A program made the position numbers and the translations under genes. Shown here in pieces: positions 35,554 to 45,686 of a DNA stretch of 64,000 nucleotides. Origin of the DNA: Phycisphaeraceae bacterium (GTDB taxonomy: Bacteria > Planctomycetota > Phycisphaerae > Phycisphaerales > UBA1924); assembly GCA_021297895.1 (NCBI GenBank), contig JAJTHN010000017.1, forward strand, positions 1 through 64,000, given 5' to 3'. Below the pieces are notes generated by a model. That model worked only from the letters and a program-made list of their open reading frames with translations, was not told where the DNA came from and did no database searches. The first letter of the stretch is position 1; each line of letters begins with the position of its first letter.

Positions 35554-36585
35554 ATGAAGCTCTGGCCTGACAACCTGACCTTCGGCAAGAGCGGCACCCC
35601 CGGCGGGCCGTCGAGCTTTCTGCCCGATGACTATCTGCAGCGCAAGAGCGAGATGCGTGCGGCGCTGCTGAGCCTGGCGCTTTTCGGCGTGGTGCTCGCG
35701 GGCGTGACCGGCGCGTTCTTCGTCACCAGCAGGCAGTGGACGAGCGTGAGCGAGCGGCAGAAGCAGGTGAGCGAGGAGTATCAGGCGGAGGCGGACAAGA
35801 TCGAGCTTCTCGCGGAGCTCGAGGCCCAGCGCGAGGAATTGCTGGAGCGTGCGGAAGTCGCGGCGATGGTGCTGGAGAAGGTGCCGCGGAGCATTCTGCT
35901 CTCGGAGGTGATCAACCGACTGCCGGATCAGGTGGCGCTGACGGAGGTTGAGCTCAAGAGCAAGCGGATCAAGGAGGACGTTCGCCGCCAGGCCAAGGCC
36001 GCGCCGAAGTCGCTGTCGGCCAAGACCACAACGGCGCGCCCGGGGAGCAAGACAACGGCAAAGGCCGGTGCCAAGGGCGCGGCCGCGGGCAAGGGCGGGA
36101 AGAACAACGAGCCGGAAAGGCTCGAGCTGCCGCGTCCGCAGCGGATCGAGTTCTCGCTGATCATCGAGGGCGTGAGCACGAGCGACACGAGCATCGCGGA
36201 CTTTCAGACCGCGCTCCGCGAGGTGCCCCTCCTGGCGAGCGTGGAGGTGATGAGCTCCACGGAGCAGATGTTCATGGAGACACCGATCCGCAAGTTCCGG
36301 ATCGATGCCACGCTGCGGCAGGACGCCGACGTGCGGTCGATCGAGCCTCTGCGTGTGGCGCGGAGCTCCGGCCGGGGCAACGCTCCGGCGACGGCGAACG
36401 CGGGCTCGAGCGGCCAAGCCGGCAACGCGAGTGACGCCAGGTCGATCCTTGCGCAGTTCCTGAGCCAGCGTCGCGCCAGCGGTCCATCAGGACCGGCGGG
36501 CGAGCCCGAGATGCAGGGCGGCACGGGCCAGCCGGTGGCGGCGCCCGAGCCCGGCCCCACGGCGAGCGTGAACGAGCAGCCGTGA
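35554..36585 (+). CDS. pilN: PilN-like type IV pilus alignment protein
   Basis: 343 residues. The N-terminus carries PSSFLPDDYLQRKSEMRAAL, comparable to the PilM-binding motif INLLPxR of PilN. A transmembrane helix (about 33-54, LLSLALFGVVLAGVTGAFFV) and a periplasmic coiled coil (ERQKQVSEEYQAEADKIEL) follow, then the ferredoxin-like fold with an inserted Lys/Ala/Thr-rich linker (about 150-185). The C-terminal 80 residues are low complexity. It is longer than typical PilN (about 200) because of the linker and tail. Order after pilM supports the call. Confidence 0.85.
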   Translation: MKLWPDNLTFGKSGTPGGPSSFLPDDYLQRKSEMRAALLSLALFGVVLAGVTGAFFVTSRQWTSVSERQKQVSEEYQAEADKIELLAELEAQREELLERAEVAAMVLEKVPRSILLSEVINRLPDQVALTEVELKSKRIKEDVRRQAKAAPKSLSAKTTTARPGSKTTAKAGAKGAAAGKGGKNNEPERLELPRPQRIEFSLIIEGVSTSDTSIADFQTALREVPLLASVEVMSSTEQMFMETPIRKFRIDATLRQDADVRSIEPLRVARSSGRGNAPATANAGSSGQAGNASDARSILAQFLSQRRASGPSGPAGEPEMQGGTGQPVAAPEPGPTASVNEQP

Positions 36586-36694
36586 ACGGATGAGAAGCCC
36601 GGATCGGCGAGCGATCGGGCGGAAGCGGGCGGGCGTGTCGGAGCGGTGGGTTGAGCGTTCGAGCGAGTGTCCTGAGGCGGAACTGGAGCGGATC

Positions 36695-37294
36695 ATGACG
36701 ATCGGGATCAAGCAACTGGTGTACGCGGGCGTGCTGCTTGGCGTGCCTGTTTCGAGCTACTTTCTCGTGTTCAAGCCTCAGAACGAGGCGATCGCGCGAG
36801 CCAAGAGCGAGATCGACCTCAAGCAGAACATGCTGACGAAGCTGCGCGAGGCGACGCGCACGACCGACGACCTCAAGCGTACCAACGCGGAGATCGCCCA
36901 GAGCGTCAAGGGTCTGGAGGCCCGGCTGCCCAGCGACAAGGAGATCGACGCGATTCTGCGCGATGTGGCGCAGATCGCCGCGGCCAGCGGGTTGAAGCTG
37001 CCCGTGTTCAAGAAGAACGACAAGCCGCAGCAGGCGGGGCTGGCGATGGAGCAGCCGCTGGAGATGGAACTGACGGGCGACTTTGACGGGCTGTACCTGT
37101 TTCTGCTCAAGCTCGAGCAGCTCCCGCGGATCACGCGTCTGACGGACCTGAAGATCGAGCGACCGGCCAAGGACGCCGAGGACGGCGAGGTCAAGGCGAC
37201 GTGCACGCTGTCGATCTTCTATCAGGACGCCGCGGCATCGGCCGGCGGCAGCGTCGCAGGGGCGACGGGGCGTGAGAGCGGGGGTGGGCGATGA
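36695..37294 (+). CDS. pilO: PilO-like type IV pilus alignment protein
   Basis: 199 residues from the ATG at 36695, which has GGAG 6 bases upstream; an in-frame start at 36590 is less likely. One N-terminal membrane helix (about 6-24, LVYAGVLLGVPVSSYFLVF), a coiled coil (about 30-75), and a ferredoxin-like domain (LPSDKEIDAILRDVAQIAAA, PLEMELTGDFDGLYLFLLKL) match PilO. It partners PilN in the periplasmic part of the inner-membrane complex. The stop overlaps the start of the next gene (ATGA). Confidence 0.88.
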   Translation: MTIGIKQLVYAGVLLGVPVSSYFLVFKPQNEAIARAKSEIDLKQNMLTKLREATRTTDDLKRTNAEIAQSVKGLEARLPSDKEIDAILRDVAQIAAASGLKLPVFKKNDKPQQAGLAMEQPLEMELTGDFDGLYLFLLKLEQLPRITRLTDLKIERPAKDAEDGEVKATCTLSIFYQDAAASAGGSVAGATGRESGGGR

Positions 37295-38223
37295 ACGGGA
37301 GCAACTCCATGAGCGACACGAGCGGCGCCGGCAGCAACCCGGGCTCGGGCAACGGGATCAACGCCTTGGCGACGACGGAGAGCACGGGCTCTCCGGCGCT
37401 GCCGGGGCTCGAGGGGCTGATGCCCACCGCTCCGACGCGACGCGCGAACCTGCAGGCCATCATCCTGGTCGTGGTGGTGGTCGCGTCGGTCGCGCTGCTG
37501 CTTGGTATGCGGCAGCTTGGCGTCGCGCCGGGTCTGAAGTCCGCGCAGGCGAAGCTGAATGTCGAGGTGCCCGAGTCGCCGCGAGAGAACGCGCGTCGTC
37601 AGGAACTGCTTCTGGCCGAGCTGGCCGCGAGCCGCACGAGCCAGCAGGTACCGGTCGAGCAGCTGCGGGTCAACCCGTTCGTCGTGGCATCGACGGTGAG
37701 CGGCGCGGGCGGCGGGGCGAGCGCGGGCGGCACGACCGACGCCGACACGCAGGCGCGCGCGCAGGCCGCGGCCCGCGCTCGGGCGATCGCCGAGCGCCGC
37801 GCGAAGCTGGAGCAGTCTCTCAACGCGATGACGCTGCACTCGGTGATGGCCGGCAGTGTTCCGCTGGCGCGGATCAACTCGGGCGTGTACCGCGTCGGGC
37901 AGAATGTCGATGACATCTTCACGGTGTCGAAGATCGAAGGCCTGACGGTCACGCTGACGGCAGACGGGCAGGAGTTCATCCTGCGGATGGGCGTGGGCAC
38001 GAGCGCTCCGCGCGGCGACACGCGTCGCGGCGGTGCGAGCGGTGGCGGACCGGGCGGTGGCACGCCGCACCCGCTGGACCCGAAGGAGCAGCCGCCGGAA
38101 CTGCCGGCGCAGGGTGTGAACGGCTCGGGCGCTGGCGGCGGTGCGCCGTCGGGCGCAGGCCCGGGAGGTTTGCCGCCCAGGTCGGGCCGCAACGAGCCCC
38201 GAGGGCCGGTCGGCGCGCTGTGA
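37291..38223 (+). CDS. PilP-like pilus assembly protein
   Basis: 310 residues starting within the pilO stop (4-base overlap). After a Gly/Ser-rich N-terminus there is one membrane helix (about 52-71), an Ala/Arg-rich helix, and a small beta domain (about 175-235): LNAMTLHSVMAGSVPLARIN, VYRVGQNVDDIFTVSKIEG. This matches the PilP/GspC-type HR domain motif (LxAVM..PxAxINGxVxxVGD). The C-terminal 70 residues are Gly/Pro-rich. Unlike proteobacterial PilP it has a membrane helix rather than an obvious lipobox. The role, linking alignment complex to the secretin, is inferred from motif and gene order. Confidence 0.75.
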   Translation: MNGSNSMSDTSGAGSNPGSGNGINALATTESTGSPALPGLEGLMPTAPTRRANLQAIILVVVVVASVALLLGMRQLGVAPGLKSAQAKLNVEVPESPRENARRQELLLAELAASRTSQQVPVEQLRVNPFVVASTVSGAGGGASAGGTTDADTQARAQAAARARAIAERRAKLEQSLNAMTLHSVMAGSVPLARINSGVYRVGQNVDDIFTVSKIEGLTVTLTADGQEFILRMGVGTSAPRGDTRRGGASGGGPGGGTPHPLDPKEQPPELPAQGVNGSGAGGGAPSGAGPGGLPPRSGRNEPRGPVGAL

Positions 38224-38328
38224 TGATGGAGCGGCGACCGTCGGAGTGATGGGTCGTGGCTCGGAGGAGGAAAGCCGGCGTGTGTCGTGCCGGGCGCATG
38301 GGCCGAGACTTCAATGCAAGGGGCACGC

Positions 38329-40500
38329 GTGGCGAAGTTTGACATCGATGACATTCTGAACGAACTGGGCATCGATCCGAGCAGCGCCGATGCGACCAAG
38401 GCAGTCGGATCGAAGAAGCCCAAGCCGGCGCAGGGCGATGGCGGTGTCGGGAGCGACGCCAAGGGCGCGACGCCCGCCGGCGGCCGTCGCGAGAGCGATC
38501 GGCACATTCCGCTCGGTCTGAACACGCTCTCATTCGAGGAAGCCGAGGGGCCGACGATCATCGCCCCGACACCGGCACCAACTCAGGAACCAACTCCGGC
38601 GACGGCACCGACGGCAGCGCCGAACGCATCGGCCGCGGCAAGCCCCGCACGCACGGACGACAGCGCGGAGCGAAGCGGCCCGCCCGGCACCGCGGCGGCG
38701 CCGGCAGCGCCGGCGGCCAACGGTGGGCGTTCATCATCGATGGCGCTCTCGACGATCTATCAGCCCGAGCAGATCGACGGTGTTTCGCGCGGGCAGGATC
38801 TCGGCGAGGCGCTGCTGGCCGCGGAGGCGATCACGGCGCAGCAACTCACGGCGGCGCAGCAGGTCGTCAGGCAGTCCCCCGGTCGGCGACTGGCGACGGT
38901 GCTCGTCGAGCAGGGCGCGGATGAGGCGAAGGTGCAGAAGGTTGTCGCGGCGATCGCGGGCCTGCCCTTCGAGCAGATCGACCTTGCCAAGGGGCTCGAT
39001 GGCGGATTCGACGGGGCGTTGCTCCAGAGGCTCGGCGCGGACTTTGCGCGCAAGCACATGGTGCTGCCGCTGCGCACGGATGGGGCGCGCGTCGTGCTTG
39101 GCGTTGTGCGTCCGGACGACGTGTTCCTGCTCGATGAGATCAAGCAGCGGCTGGGTGTGCCCGCGGTGAAGATCGTGATCGTGACGGGGTTCGAGCTGCG
39201 CGGCGCGCTGGAGATCGTCGGCGATAAGAACAGCGCGCCGACGGAGGATGTGGGCAAGATCCTCGCGCAGGTTCAGGAGAGCGATGTTCAGGTCGAGAAG
39301 CGGGCCGATCAGGAGGTCGATCTCGAGAAGGAAGCCGGCGAGAGCCCGGTGATCAAGTACGTGAACCTGGTGATTCAGAACGCGGTCAAGGAGGGCGCGA
39401 GCGACATCCACATCGAGCCCAGCGACAAGAAACTGACCGTGCGGTTCCGTATCGACGGCGAGTTGTACTCCATGATGGAGCCGCCGGCGAGCATGTCCGC
39501 GGCGATCGCTTCGCGGTTGAAGATCATGGGCAATCTGGACATTTCCGAGCGCCGCCTGCCGCAGGACGGACGCATCCGCTGCATCGTCGGCGGTCGGAAG
39601 CTGGACCTTCGCTTGAGCACTCTGCCGACGCAGTACGGCGAGAAGGCCGTCATGCGTATTCTCGACACGCGATCCATCAATGTGAAGCTCGAGGACCTCG
39701 GGTTCGACGAGAACACGATGGAGAACTGGAAGAACCAGGTCAACAAGCCGCACGGCATCGTGCTGGTGACCGGGCCGACCGGCTCGGGCAAGACCACGAC
39801 CCTGTACTCGTCGCTCTGCACGCTCGACAAGACGAGCATGAACATCTCGACGGTCGAGGACCCGATCGAGTATCACCTTGATGGCATCACGCAGTGCCAG
39901 ACGCACGACAAGATCGGCATGAGCTTCGCCAAGGCGCTCAAGGCGCTGCTGCGTCAGGACCCTGACGTGATCATGCTCGGTGAGATTCGTGACCAGGAGA
40001 CGGCGCTCATCGCCGTGCAGGCCGCGCTCACGGGCCACCTGGTGCTCAGCACGCTGCACACCAACGATGCGCCGAGTTCGATCACGCGACTGGTGAACAT
40101 CGGCATGGAGCCGTTCCTGGTCGGCGCGGCCGTCAACGGCGTGCTGGCACAGCGGCTGGTCCGGAAGATCTGCTCCAACTGCAAGACCGAGCGCGAGCCC
40201 AGCGAGGAGATGAAGGAGTTCCTCGCGCTGCAGGGCTACGACGCGACGAGGATCTTCATGGGCAAAGGCTGCGACCGATGCCGCAACACCGGGTACTCCG
40301 GGCGTGTGGGTCTGTACGAACTGCTCGTCGTCGACGACCAGTTGCGAGACATCATCGCGCGCAACCCGAACGTGGCGGAGCTGCGCCGGCTGTGCGCCGA
40401 GCGCGGCATGGTGACGCTGCGCCAGGACGGGCTGAAGAAGGCCTCGCTCGGCCGCACGAGTGTTGAAGAGGTGCTGCGCGCGACCGAAGCCGCGGCGTGA
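38329..40500 (+). CDS. pilB: Type IV pilus extension ATPase (PilB/GspE family)
   Basis: 723 residues from GTG at 38329, chosen because AAGGGG lies about 6 bases upstream and the peptide AKFDIDDILNELGID looks like a genuine N-terminus; ATG 38314 and GTG 38287 are alternatives. An Ala/Pro-rich linker (about 65-130) precedes an MshEN-type domain (about 145-290). The motor domain has Walker A GPTGSGKT (482-489), Asp box and Walker B (DPDVIMLGEIRDQETA), His box (GHLVLSTLHTNDA), and the zinc tetracysteine C615, C618, C648, C651. It powers pilus assembly. It ends the pilMNOPB series. Confidence 0.93.
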   Translation: MAKFDIDDILNELGIDPSSADATKAVGSKKPKPAQGDGGVGSDAKGATPAGGRRESDRHIPLGLNTLSFEEAEGPTIIAPTPAPTQEPTPATAPTAAPNASAAASPARTDDSAERSGPPGTAAAPAAPAANGGRSSSMALSTIYQPEQIDGVSRGQDLGEALLAAEAITAQQLTAAQQVVRQSPGRRLATVLVEQGADEAKVQKVVAAIAGLPFEQIDLAKGLDGGFDGALLQRLGADFARKHMVLPLRTDGARVVLGVVRPDDVFLLDEIKQRLGVPAVKIVIVTGFELRGALEIVGDKNSAPTEDVGKILAQVQESDVQVEKRADQEVDLEKEAGESPVIKYVNLVIQNAVKEGASDIHIEPSDKKLTVRFRIDGELYSMMEPPASMSAAIASRLKIMGNLDISERRLPQDGRIRCIVGGRKLDLRLSTLPTQYGEKAVMRILDTRSINVKLEDLGFDENTMENWKNQVNKPHGIVLVTGPTGSGKTTTLYSSLCTLDKTSMNISTVEDPIEYHLDGITQCQTHDKIGMSFAKALKALLRQDPDVIMLGEIRDQETALIAVQAALTGHLVLSTLHTNDAPSSITRLVNIGMEPFLVGAAVNGVLAQRLVRKICSNCKTEREPSEEMKEFLALQGYDATRIFMGKGCDRCRNTGYSGRVGLYELLVVDDQLRDIIARNPNVAELRRLCAERGMVTLRQDGLKKASLGRTSVEEVLRATEAAA

Positions 40501-40502
40501 GT

Positions 40503-42200
40503 TCAGGCCAGTCCGGGCAGGCAGGGCTTCTTGTCGCGGAGGGCCGCGCGGAGGTCCGTCAGCGCCCGCAGCGAGGGCTTGGGCTGGGCCATGGTGGCCA
40601 TGAGCCCGCCGCCGGGCATCTCACCGCCGTTGGTCGCGGGGGCGTCGAGCAGTTCCTGCCAGCAGATGCTCGTGACGTAGGGCTTGGCGGCGACCATCGC
40701 GGCGACGGAGGCGAGCCAGGCGCTCTGGGTCTGCTCGGACCACGGCGCGCGCCAGTGGCCGGGCTCGAGTGCCGCGTCGGCGGGGGTCTCGTTGGGCTGC
40801 GCGGCGCGACTGGGGCAGCCCATGACGCTGATGGAGATCGGCTTGTCGTACGAGGCCAAGTCGTCGAGCAGCGAGCTGATCGTCAGCAGATCCCGCGCGC
40901 TGCGGCCCGGGTCGGCGTGACCGGCCTGCAGGCGGACACCGAGGATGTCGCACTCGACCTGCACCTGGTTGATCAGTTCGGCGTAAAGGCCGGGCGCAAT
41001 GGCCTTGGCGCCGCGGGCCATGCCGGTGTACTCGCCGAAGGGCATGGCCAGTTCGACGCTGACGCGGGCCTGAGGCTGGAGTTTCTTGACCAGTGCGCAG
41101 CAGAGCTTGGTCAGCTCCATGCACTGCTCGTAGGTCAGACGGAACGAGCCGCCGACGTTCAGGCCGCTGGCGACGCACCAGGTGTGCACGGTCTTGCGGT
41201 AGCGCGTGACGAGATTCTTGACATAGTCGCAGACCACATCGCGGAAAGTCTCGTAATCGTGCTCCCAGATGTACAGCCAGTCGGGCACGCACGATGGGTG
41301 CAGGTCGAGCACGGGCCCGGCGTGCACGGGGAGTTTGGCCTTCATGATGGCCCACTCGATCCAGCGGTCGGTACGCGTGAAGCTGTACTTGCCTTCGGTC
41401 GGCTCCATCTCCACCCAGCGCATGGGCAGGCAGACAAAGTCGCACGCGCCGGCGATCGAGTTGGCCAGTTCCGGCGCGAAGAACGCCGGGTTCACGCGGC
41501 AGCCGACTTTCGGAAAGTCCGTCAGGATCACGCCGGGGCTGCCGGCGAGCATGGACTTGCTCTGTCGGGCCTCGCTGTCGGTCAGGGCGTTCGCGGGCGG
41601 CGGGTGCGCGGCGATTCGGGCCAGTTCGCCCGTGACTCGTCGCGTGTGCTGCAGACGGGCCTGAAGAATGGCCATCGCCTCGCCCGCGGCGACGCCAAGG
41701 TCGAGCGCTCGCCGCGCGGCGCGTTCGGCGGCGTTGGTGTAGCCGTTGGTGATCGTCGGGTCGTAGCGCGTTGCCAGCAGTGCCGCGGTGAAGGCTTCGC
41801 GGGCCTTTTCGACCAGGCGCAGGACCGGGTCATCGGCCGCGTGCTCGAAGAGGGACCACTCCTCGAGTTTGTTCAGCAGCAGCATGATCTGGTGGCGGGC
41901 CAGTTCCAGCGAGAGCAGGTAGGGGCGCTCGCGCTCGGGGAGCATGCAGGTGCGAAGGGTGATGTTCCCGCCGCCGAGGCGGACCGAGGTGGTGCCGCCG
42001 AGGGAGACTTCGACGGACTCGGTGGGGAAGCTCAGGCCGAGGCCAGCGGAGCCATCGACGGACTTCTCGACGCAGATCGAGCCGCGTTCGAGCTCGATGT
42101 CGGCCGAAACGGTGACGCCGTCGTTGATCAGACAGTGCGCATGGCGCAGGGGGAACGCGATGGCGGGGCCCGACTTGTCGAAGACGGCGAACGTCAGCAT
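40503..42200 (-). CDS. GH10-like (xylanase-fold) protein without the catalytic glutamates
   Basis: 565 residues from the ATG at 42200; a GTG at 42209 is also possible. Residues about 210-560 resemble a GH10 barrel: FVCLPMRWVEMEPTEGKYSF then TDRWIEWAIMKAKLPVHAGP and a WLYIWEHDYETFRDVVCDYV helix. The acid/base position (W-x-V-x-N-E in GH10) reads HTWCVASGLNVGG, and the nucleophile strand (TEL) reads ISISVMGCPS, so both glutamates are absent. The N-terminal 200 residues are beta-rich then helical. It is probably a carbohydrate-binding or structural derivative. It has no signal peptide. Its stop faces that of pilB (convergent, 2 bases apart). Confidence 0.75.
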   Translation of the reverse strand: MLTFAVFDKSGPAIAFPLRHAHCLINDGVTVSADIELERGSICVEKSVDGSAGLGLSFPTESVEVSLGGTTSVRLGGGNITLRTCMLPERERPYLLSLELARHQIMLLLNKLEEWSLFEHAADDPVLRLVEKAREAFTAALLATRYDPTITNGYTNAAERAARRALDLGVAAGEAMAILQARLQHTRRVTGELARIAAHPPPANALTDSEARQSKSMLAGSPGVILTDFPKVGCRVNPAFFAPELANSIAGACDFVCLPMRWVEMEPTEGKYSFTRTDRWIEWAIMKAKLPVHAGPVLDLHPSCVPDWLYIWEHDYETFRDVVCDYVKNLVTRYRKTVHTWCVASGLNVGGSFRLTYEQCMELTKLCCALVKKLQPQARVSVELAMPFGEYTGMARGAKAIAPGLYAELINQVQVECDILGVRLQAGHADPGRSARDLLTISSLLDDLASYDKPISISVMGCPSRAAQPNETPADAALEPGHWRAPWSEQTQSAWLASVAAMVAAKPYVTSICWQELLDAPATNGGEMPGGGLMATMAQPKPSLRALTDLRAALRDKKPCLPGLA

Positions 42201-42311
42201 TCGGCACACCAGCGCTGGGCGGGGTCGGCGATCACAGCGGAGCGTAGCCGGGATGCGCCGATGCGGCGCGGCGGCCGCGGGTGGCGGGCAGATCCGCTTC
42301 GGGGGCTCCGG

Positions 42312-44102
42312 TCAGCCCAGAATGCTCCGGCGGTTGTTGACGTAGTCCCAGAGGACGAAACGGTCCAGATCGGTGCCGCCGGTGAAGAAGACGCGACCGC
42401 CCGTGCTCTCGGCGATGCGGTGAGCGAAGCCGATGTCCTCGCTGGACTGGTTCCAACTGGGCAGCAGGAAGATGTTGATGGTGATGCCGTCGCGTTTGGC
42501 GGCCAGAGCCTCGCGCATGGTGGCTTCTTCGGTCAGCGGGTCGGGGGGATAGAGCAGGTAGAGCATCGAGCCGTCCATGTGCGCGGTCGGGAGGCCGTCG
42601 GTGATCAGGACGATCTGCTTGTTGGGCGTGTCCTGCGGCGCAAGGAGGCGGCGGGCCAGCAGCAGTGCGTGCTGGATGTTCGTAAAGTGCGGCGGGATGA
42701 GCGACTCGCTGACGTTCGGGTCGCTCAGATCGGCGCGGAGGCGCACCGTCGGCGAGTGAATCGTCACGGGCTTTGGCATGAGCGTCGGCACATCGGCGAT
42801 CGCGCGGACCTTGGCCAGCGAGAAGACCTCGACGAAACTGAGATGATCGCCCGGATACTCGCGTCGGATCAGGGCATCCAGGCCCAGCGCCATGCGCTTG
42901 ACGTTGATGTACTGCCCGTCGTACCGCATCGAGCCGGACATGTCCATGAGCACGCACGTGGCGCAGCGCGGGTTGTTGCGGGTGCGGTGGACCTCGATGT
43001 CATCGGTGCGGAGTCGGACGGGGCGCGGACCGGCGGTCGGGGCGCCGCCCTCGCGCGCCCCGCGAACCATCGCGTTGATCATCGTCTGCGGGATGTCCAT
43101 GTTCGCGGCCGAGTCGCCGAACTCGTACGCGCGCGTGCTCGGCAGTTCGACCGCGCCGTCGCCGATGATCGTGCCGGTGTGGCGGCCCGAGCGCGCGGCC
43201 TGGAGCGAACTGAAGATCTCGCGCAGCACCTTGCCCTGAAACGTGCGCATGGCCTGCGGCGAGAGCTCGTAGCCCTGAGCGGAGCGCTCGAGCCCCTGAC
43301 GCGCGGCTTCGGCTTCGAGCATCTGCTGGATCTGCTCGGCGAGTTGCCGCAGTTGCTCGACCTGCGACTCATCTGCGAAGCGGGAGAGTTCATCAAGGTC
43401 GATGATCGCCACCTGGGCGTTCTTGAGCGCCTCGCGCAGTTGCTCGAGGAGTTTGTCGATCGCGATAAGTTCCTCGCGGATGGCGATCGCCTGATCCACG
43501 TCCAGGGGCGTGCGGCCCGTGAAGGTGTAGCGGGCGGCGAGATCCTCGACCTGGTACTTCTCGCCCATGCGCTCCATGAGGCGCAGCAGCTCCAGGGCGC
43601 CGGGGTTGTTCTCGCCGCCGGCCTTGTACCAGATGGTCTCCAGATCGCGGAGCTGGTCGCCCTCAACGGCCCGCTTGAAGTCCTTGCGGAGTTTGTCCGG
43701 CAGATCGACCTTGCGCGCCTGGCGATCGACGGCCTTGGCGCTGTCACGGAGCACGCCCTGGGTTTCGTAGGTCTCCAGGATCTTGCGCTTGCGCTCCTCG
43801 AGCATGTCGATGAGCGAGTCGAGACTCGGGCCCAGGCCCGCGACCTGCGACGGATCCAGCCGCACGGCGTTGGCGAGTTCTTCGGGGGTCAGGCGGCGCG
43901 TGTTGCCGAAGCGCAGCATGTGCTCCATCGCGGCGCTGGCCATATCCGGCGGCGGGGCGGTGGGGGATGGGAAGGACGAGGGATCGAAGCGCTGATAGGT
44001 GTGCACGATGCCGCCGGGGGTGCGCGGTGCCGGGCGATCGGCGGGGTTGGCGCGGTTGGCTGCGGGTTGCCGGTCGTCGGCGGGTGCGGGGTCAGGTTTC
44101 AT
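42312..44102 (-). CDS. VWA domain protein, partner of the adjacent AAA+ ATPase
   Basis: 596 residues. A Pro-rich N-terminus (1-55) is followed by a long helical region (about 70-300) and a C-terminal von Willebrand A domain with an intact MIDAS: DMSGSM (387-392), a threonine in [15 protein letters not shown], and LITDGLPTA. Such VWA proteins act with MoxR-type ATPases as chaperone-like pairs that insert cofactors or remodel proteins, in the manner of CoxE/CoxD or NorD/NorQ. The start overlaps the end of the ATPase gene by 11 bases, so the two are co-translated. Confidence 0.88.
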   Translation of the reverse strand: MKPDPAPADDRQPAANRANPADRPAPRTPGGIVHTYQRFDPSSFPSPTAPPPDMASAAMEHMLRFGNTRRLTPEELANAVRLDPSQVAGLGPSLDSLIDMLEERKRKILETYETQGVLRDSAKAVDRQARKVDLPDKLRKDFKRAVEGDQLRDLETIWYKAGGENNPGALELLRLMERMGEKYQVEDLAARYTFTGRTPLDVDQAIAIREELIAIDKLLEQLREALKNAQVAIIDLDELSRFADESQVEQLRQLAEQIQQMLEAEAARQGLERSAQGYELSPQAMRTFQGKVLREIFSSLQAARSGRHTGTIIGDGAVELPSTRAYEFGDSAANMDIPQTMINAMVRGAREGGAPTAGPRPVRLRTDDIEVHRTRNNPRCATCVLMDMSGSMRYDGQYINVKRMALGLDALIRREYPGDHLSFVEVFSLAKVRAIADVPTLMPKPVTIHSPTVRLRADLSDPNVSESLIPPHFTNIQHALLLARRLLAPQDTPNKQIVLITDGLPTAHMDGSMLYLLYPPDPLTEEATMREALAAKRDGITINIFLLPSWNQSSEDIGFAHRIAESTGGRVFFTGGTDLDRFVLWDYVNNRRSILG

Positions 44103-45570
44103 ATTCCACCCTGCCGAAGCGGCTGCTGCGGGAGACCTTGTCCATGGCCCAGAGTCCGGCGAGAACGAACTCGACGCAACTGGCGCGCACCTGGATGTCC
44201 TGGCTGGCGTTGACCTCGAAGGCCTTGTCCCAGATTGGCGGGACGCGCTTGACGCGCTCGGCGTACTGCGACGACGGGAGCATGTCGCCGACTTCGATCT
44301 TGACGCCCTTGGAGAAGATCTCGGCGATCTCGTTCAGGCCGTGTTCCTTGACGTACTCCTCGAAGACGACGCGGACACTCTCGGCGAGGATGGCCTCCAA
44401 GACCTGCCTCTCGCTCATCTGGTGCGTGCCCATGAGGTCGAGTTCGAGCTTGCCGCTGCCGGAGGCCTGGATGTGCGCCAGGTCGCTGATGCGCGGGACG
44501 CTGGGCGACTCGCCGAGCGAGATCGCGCGTCGGCGGGCGTTGGCGATCATGGTGCGGTAGTTGGCGATGCTGAAGCGGGCGCTCACGCCCGACTGCTGAT
44601 CAACGTACTTGCTCTTGCGGGCGCAGATGCTCATCTGCTCGACCACTTCCTTCATGAAGCGCGGGACCAGGACCGGGAACTCGCCGCCGAGGCTCAGCCG
44701 CGCATCGCTGTGCGACGTGTCGGGCGCGAGGGCCTCGCGCTCCATGACCTCGATGCCGGTGTCGCGGTCGAGCGGGTAATGGGTCTGGATCGTCGCGCCG
44801 ATGCGGTCCTTGAGCTGCGGGATGACCTTGCCCGAGCGGTTGTACGTGCTGGGGTTGGCGCTGAAGAGGATGACGATGTCCAGGTCGAACTTGATCGGGT
44901 AGCCGCGGATCTGCACGTCGCGCTCTTCGAGGATGTTGAACAGGCCGACCTGAACGAGATCATCGAGGTCGGGCAGTTCGTTCATCGCGAAGATGCCGCG
45001 GTGCGTGCGCGGGATCAGGCCCAGGTGCAGCGCATCCTCGCTGCCCATGCTCGTGCCCGAGGCGAGGCGCGCGGGGTCGAGCTCGCCGATAATGTCGGCG
45101 AACTTCGTGCCGGGGGCGAGGCGCTCGGCGTACCGCTCGCTCCTGTGCCACCACGCGATCGGCACGCCGTCGGCCGGTGTCTTGGCGAGCAACTCGCGCC
45201 CCGCACGCGTGATCGGCTTCTCCGGATCCTCGTGAACGGGGCACCCCGCGATGTCGAGGTACGGCACGTACTCATCGAGGAACCGCGGCAGCAGCCGCAT
45301 GAGTTTGCTCTTGCCCTGACCCTTCTCGCCCAGAAAGAGCATGTCGCTCCCGGCGAGCACCGCGTTGACCACCTCGGGCAGCACCGTGTTCTCGTAGCCC
45401 ACCATCCCCGGGAAAAGCTCCGCGCCCGCGCGCAGCGCTCGCGTCATGTTGTCGCGCAGTTCGGCCTTGACCGATCGCGAGCGCCAGCCCGAGGCGCGCA
45501 AGGCCGCGAGCGTTCGCGGCAGGGTCGTCGGGTCCATCGGTCCGGGCAGAGTGGGGGCGCTGGCGGTCAT
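44092..45570 (-). CDS. AAA+ ATPase of the MoxR / magnesium-chelatase type
   Basis: 492 residues from the ATG at 45570 (GGAGG about 11 bases upstream). Walker A GEKGQGKS (81-88), Walker B in [14 protein letters not shown], sensor 1 region [17 protein letters not shown], and a helical lid with [18 protein letters not shown]. The helix-2 insert characteristic of the ChlI/MoxR clade is consistent with the long segment between Walker A and B. It is paired with the VWA gene immediately downstream. The client protein is unknown. Confidence 0.9.
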   Translation of the reverse strand: MTASAPTLPGPMDPTTLPRTLAALRASGWRSRSVKAELRDNMTRALRAGAELFPGMVGYENTVLPEVVNAVLAGSDMLFLGEKGQGKSKLMRLLPRFLDEYVPYLDIAGCPVHEDPEKPITRAGRELLAKTPADGVPIAWWHRSERYAERLAPGTKFADIIGELDPARLASGTSMGSEDALHLGLIPRTHRGIFAMNELPDLDDLVQVGLFNILEERDVQIRGYPIKFDLDIVILFSANPSTYNRSGKVIPQLKDRIGATIQTHYPLDRDTGIEVMEREALAPDTSHSDARLSLGGEFPVLVPRFMKEVVEQMSICARKSKYVDQQSGVSARFSIANYRTMIANARRRAISLGESPSVPRISDLAHIQASGSGKLELDLMGTHQMSERQVLEAILAESVRVVFEEYVKEHGLNEIAEIFSKGVKIEVGDMLPSSQYAERVKRVPPIWDKAFEVNASQDIQVRASCVEFVLAGLWAMDKVSRSSRFGRVEYET

Positions 45571-45686
45571 GCGATGCAAGCCTCCGTGTTCAACACAGGC
45601 GGGATTTGTCTGCGTGCGTAGAGCGTACGAGGAAGAGCGTAGCACCGATGCGAACCGAGCGCGGATCCGTGTTAGACTCGCCGAGC

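Noticed and set aside
40497-44213. Very long plus-strand open frame (1238 residues) opposite the GH10-like and VWA genes
   Set aside because: Composition is that of antisense to high-GC genes; both minus-strand genes have clear domain motifs.
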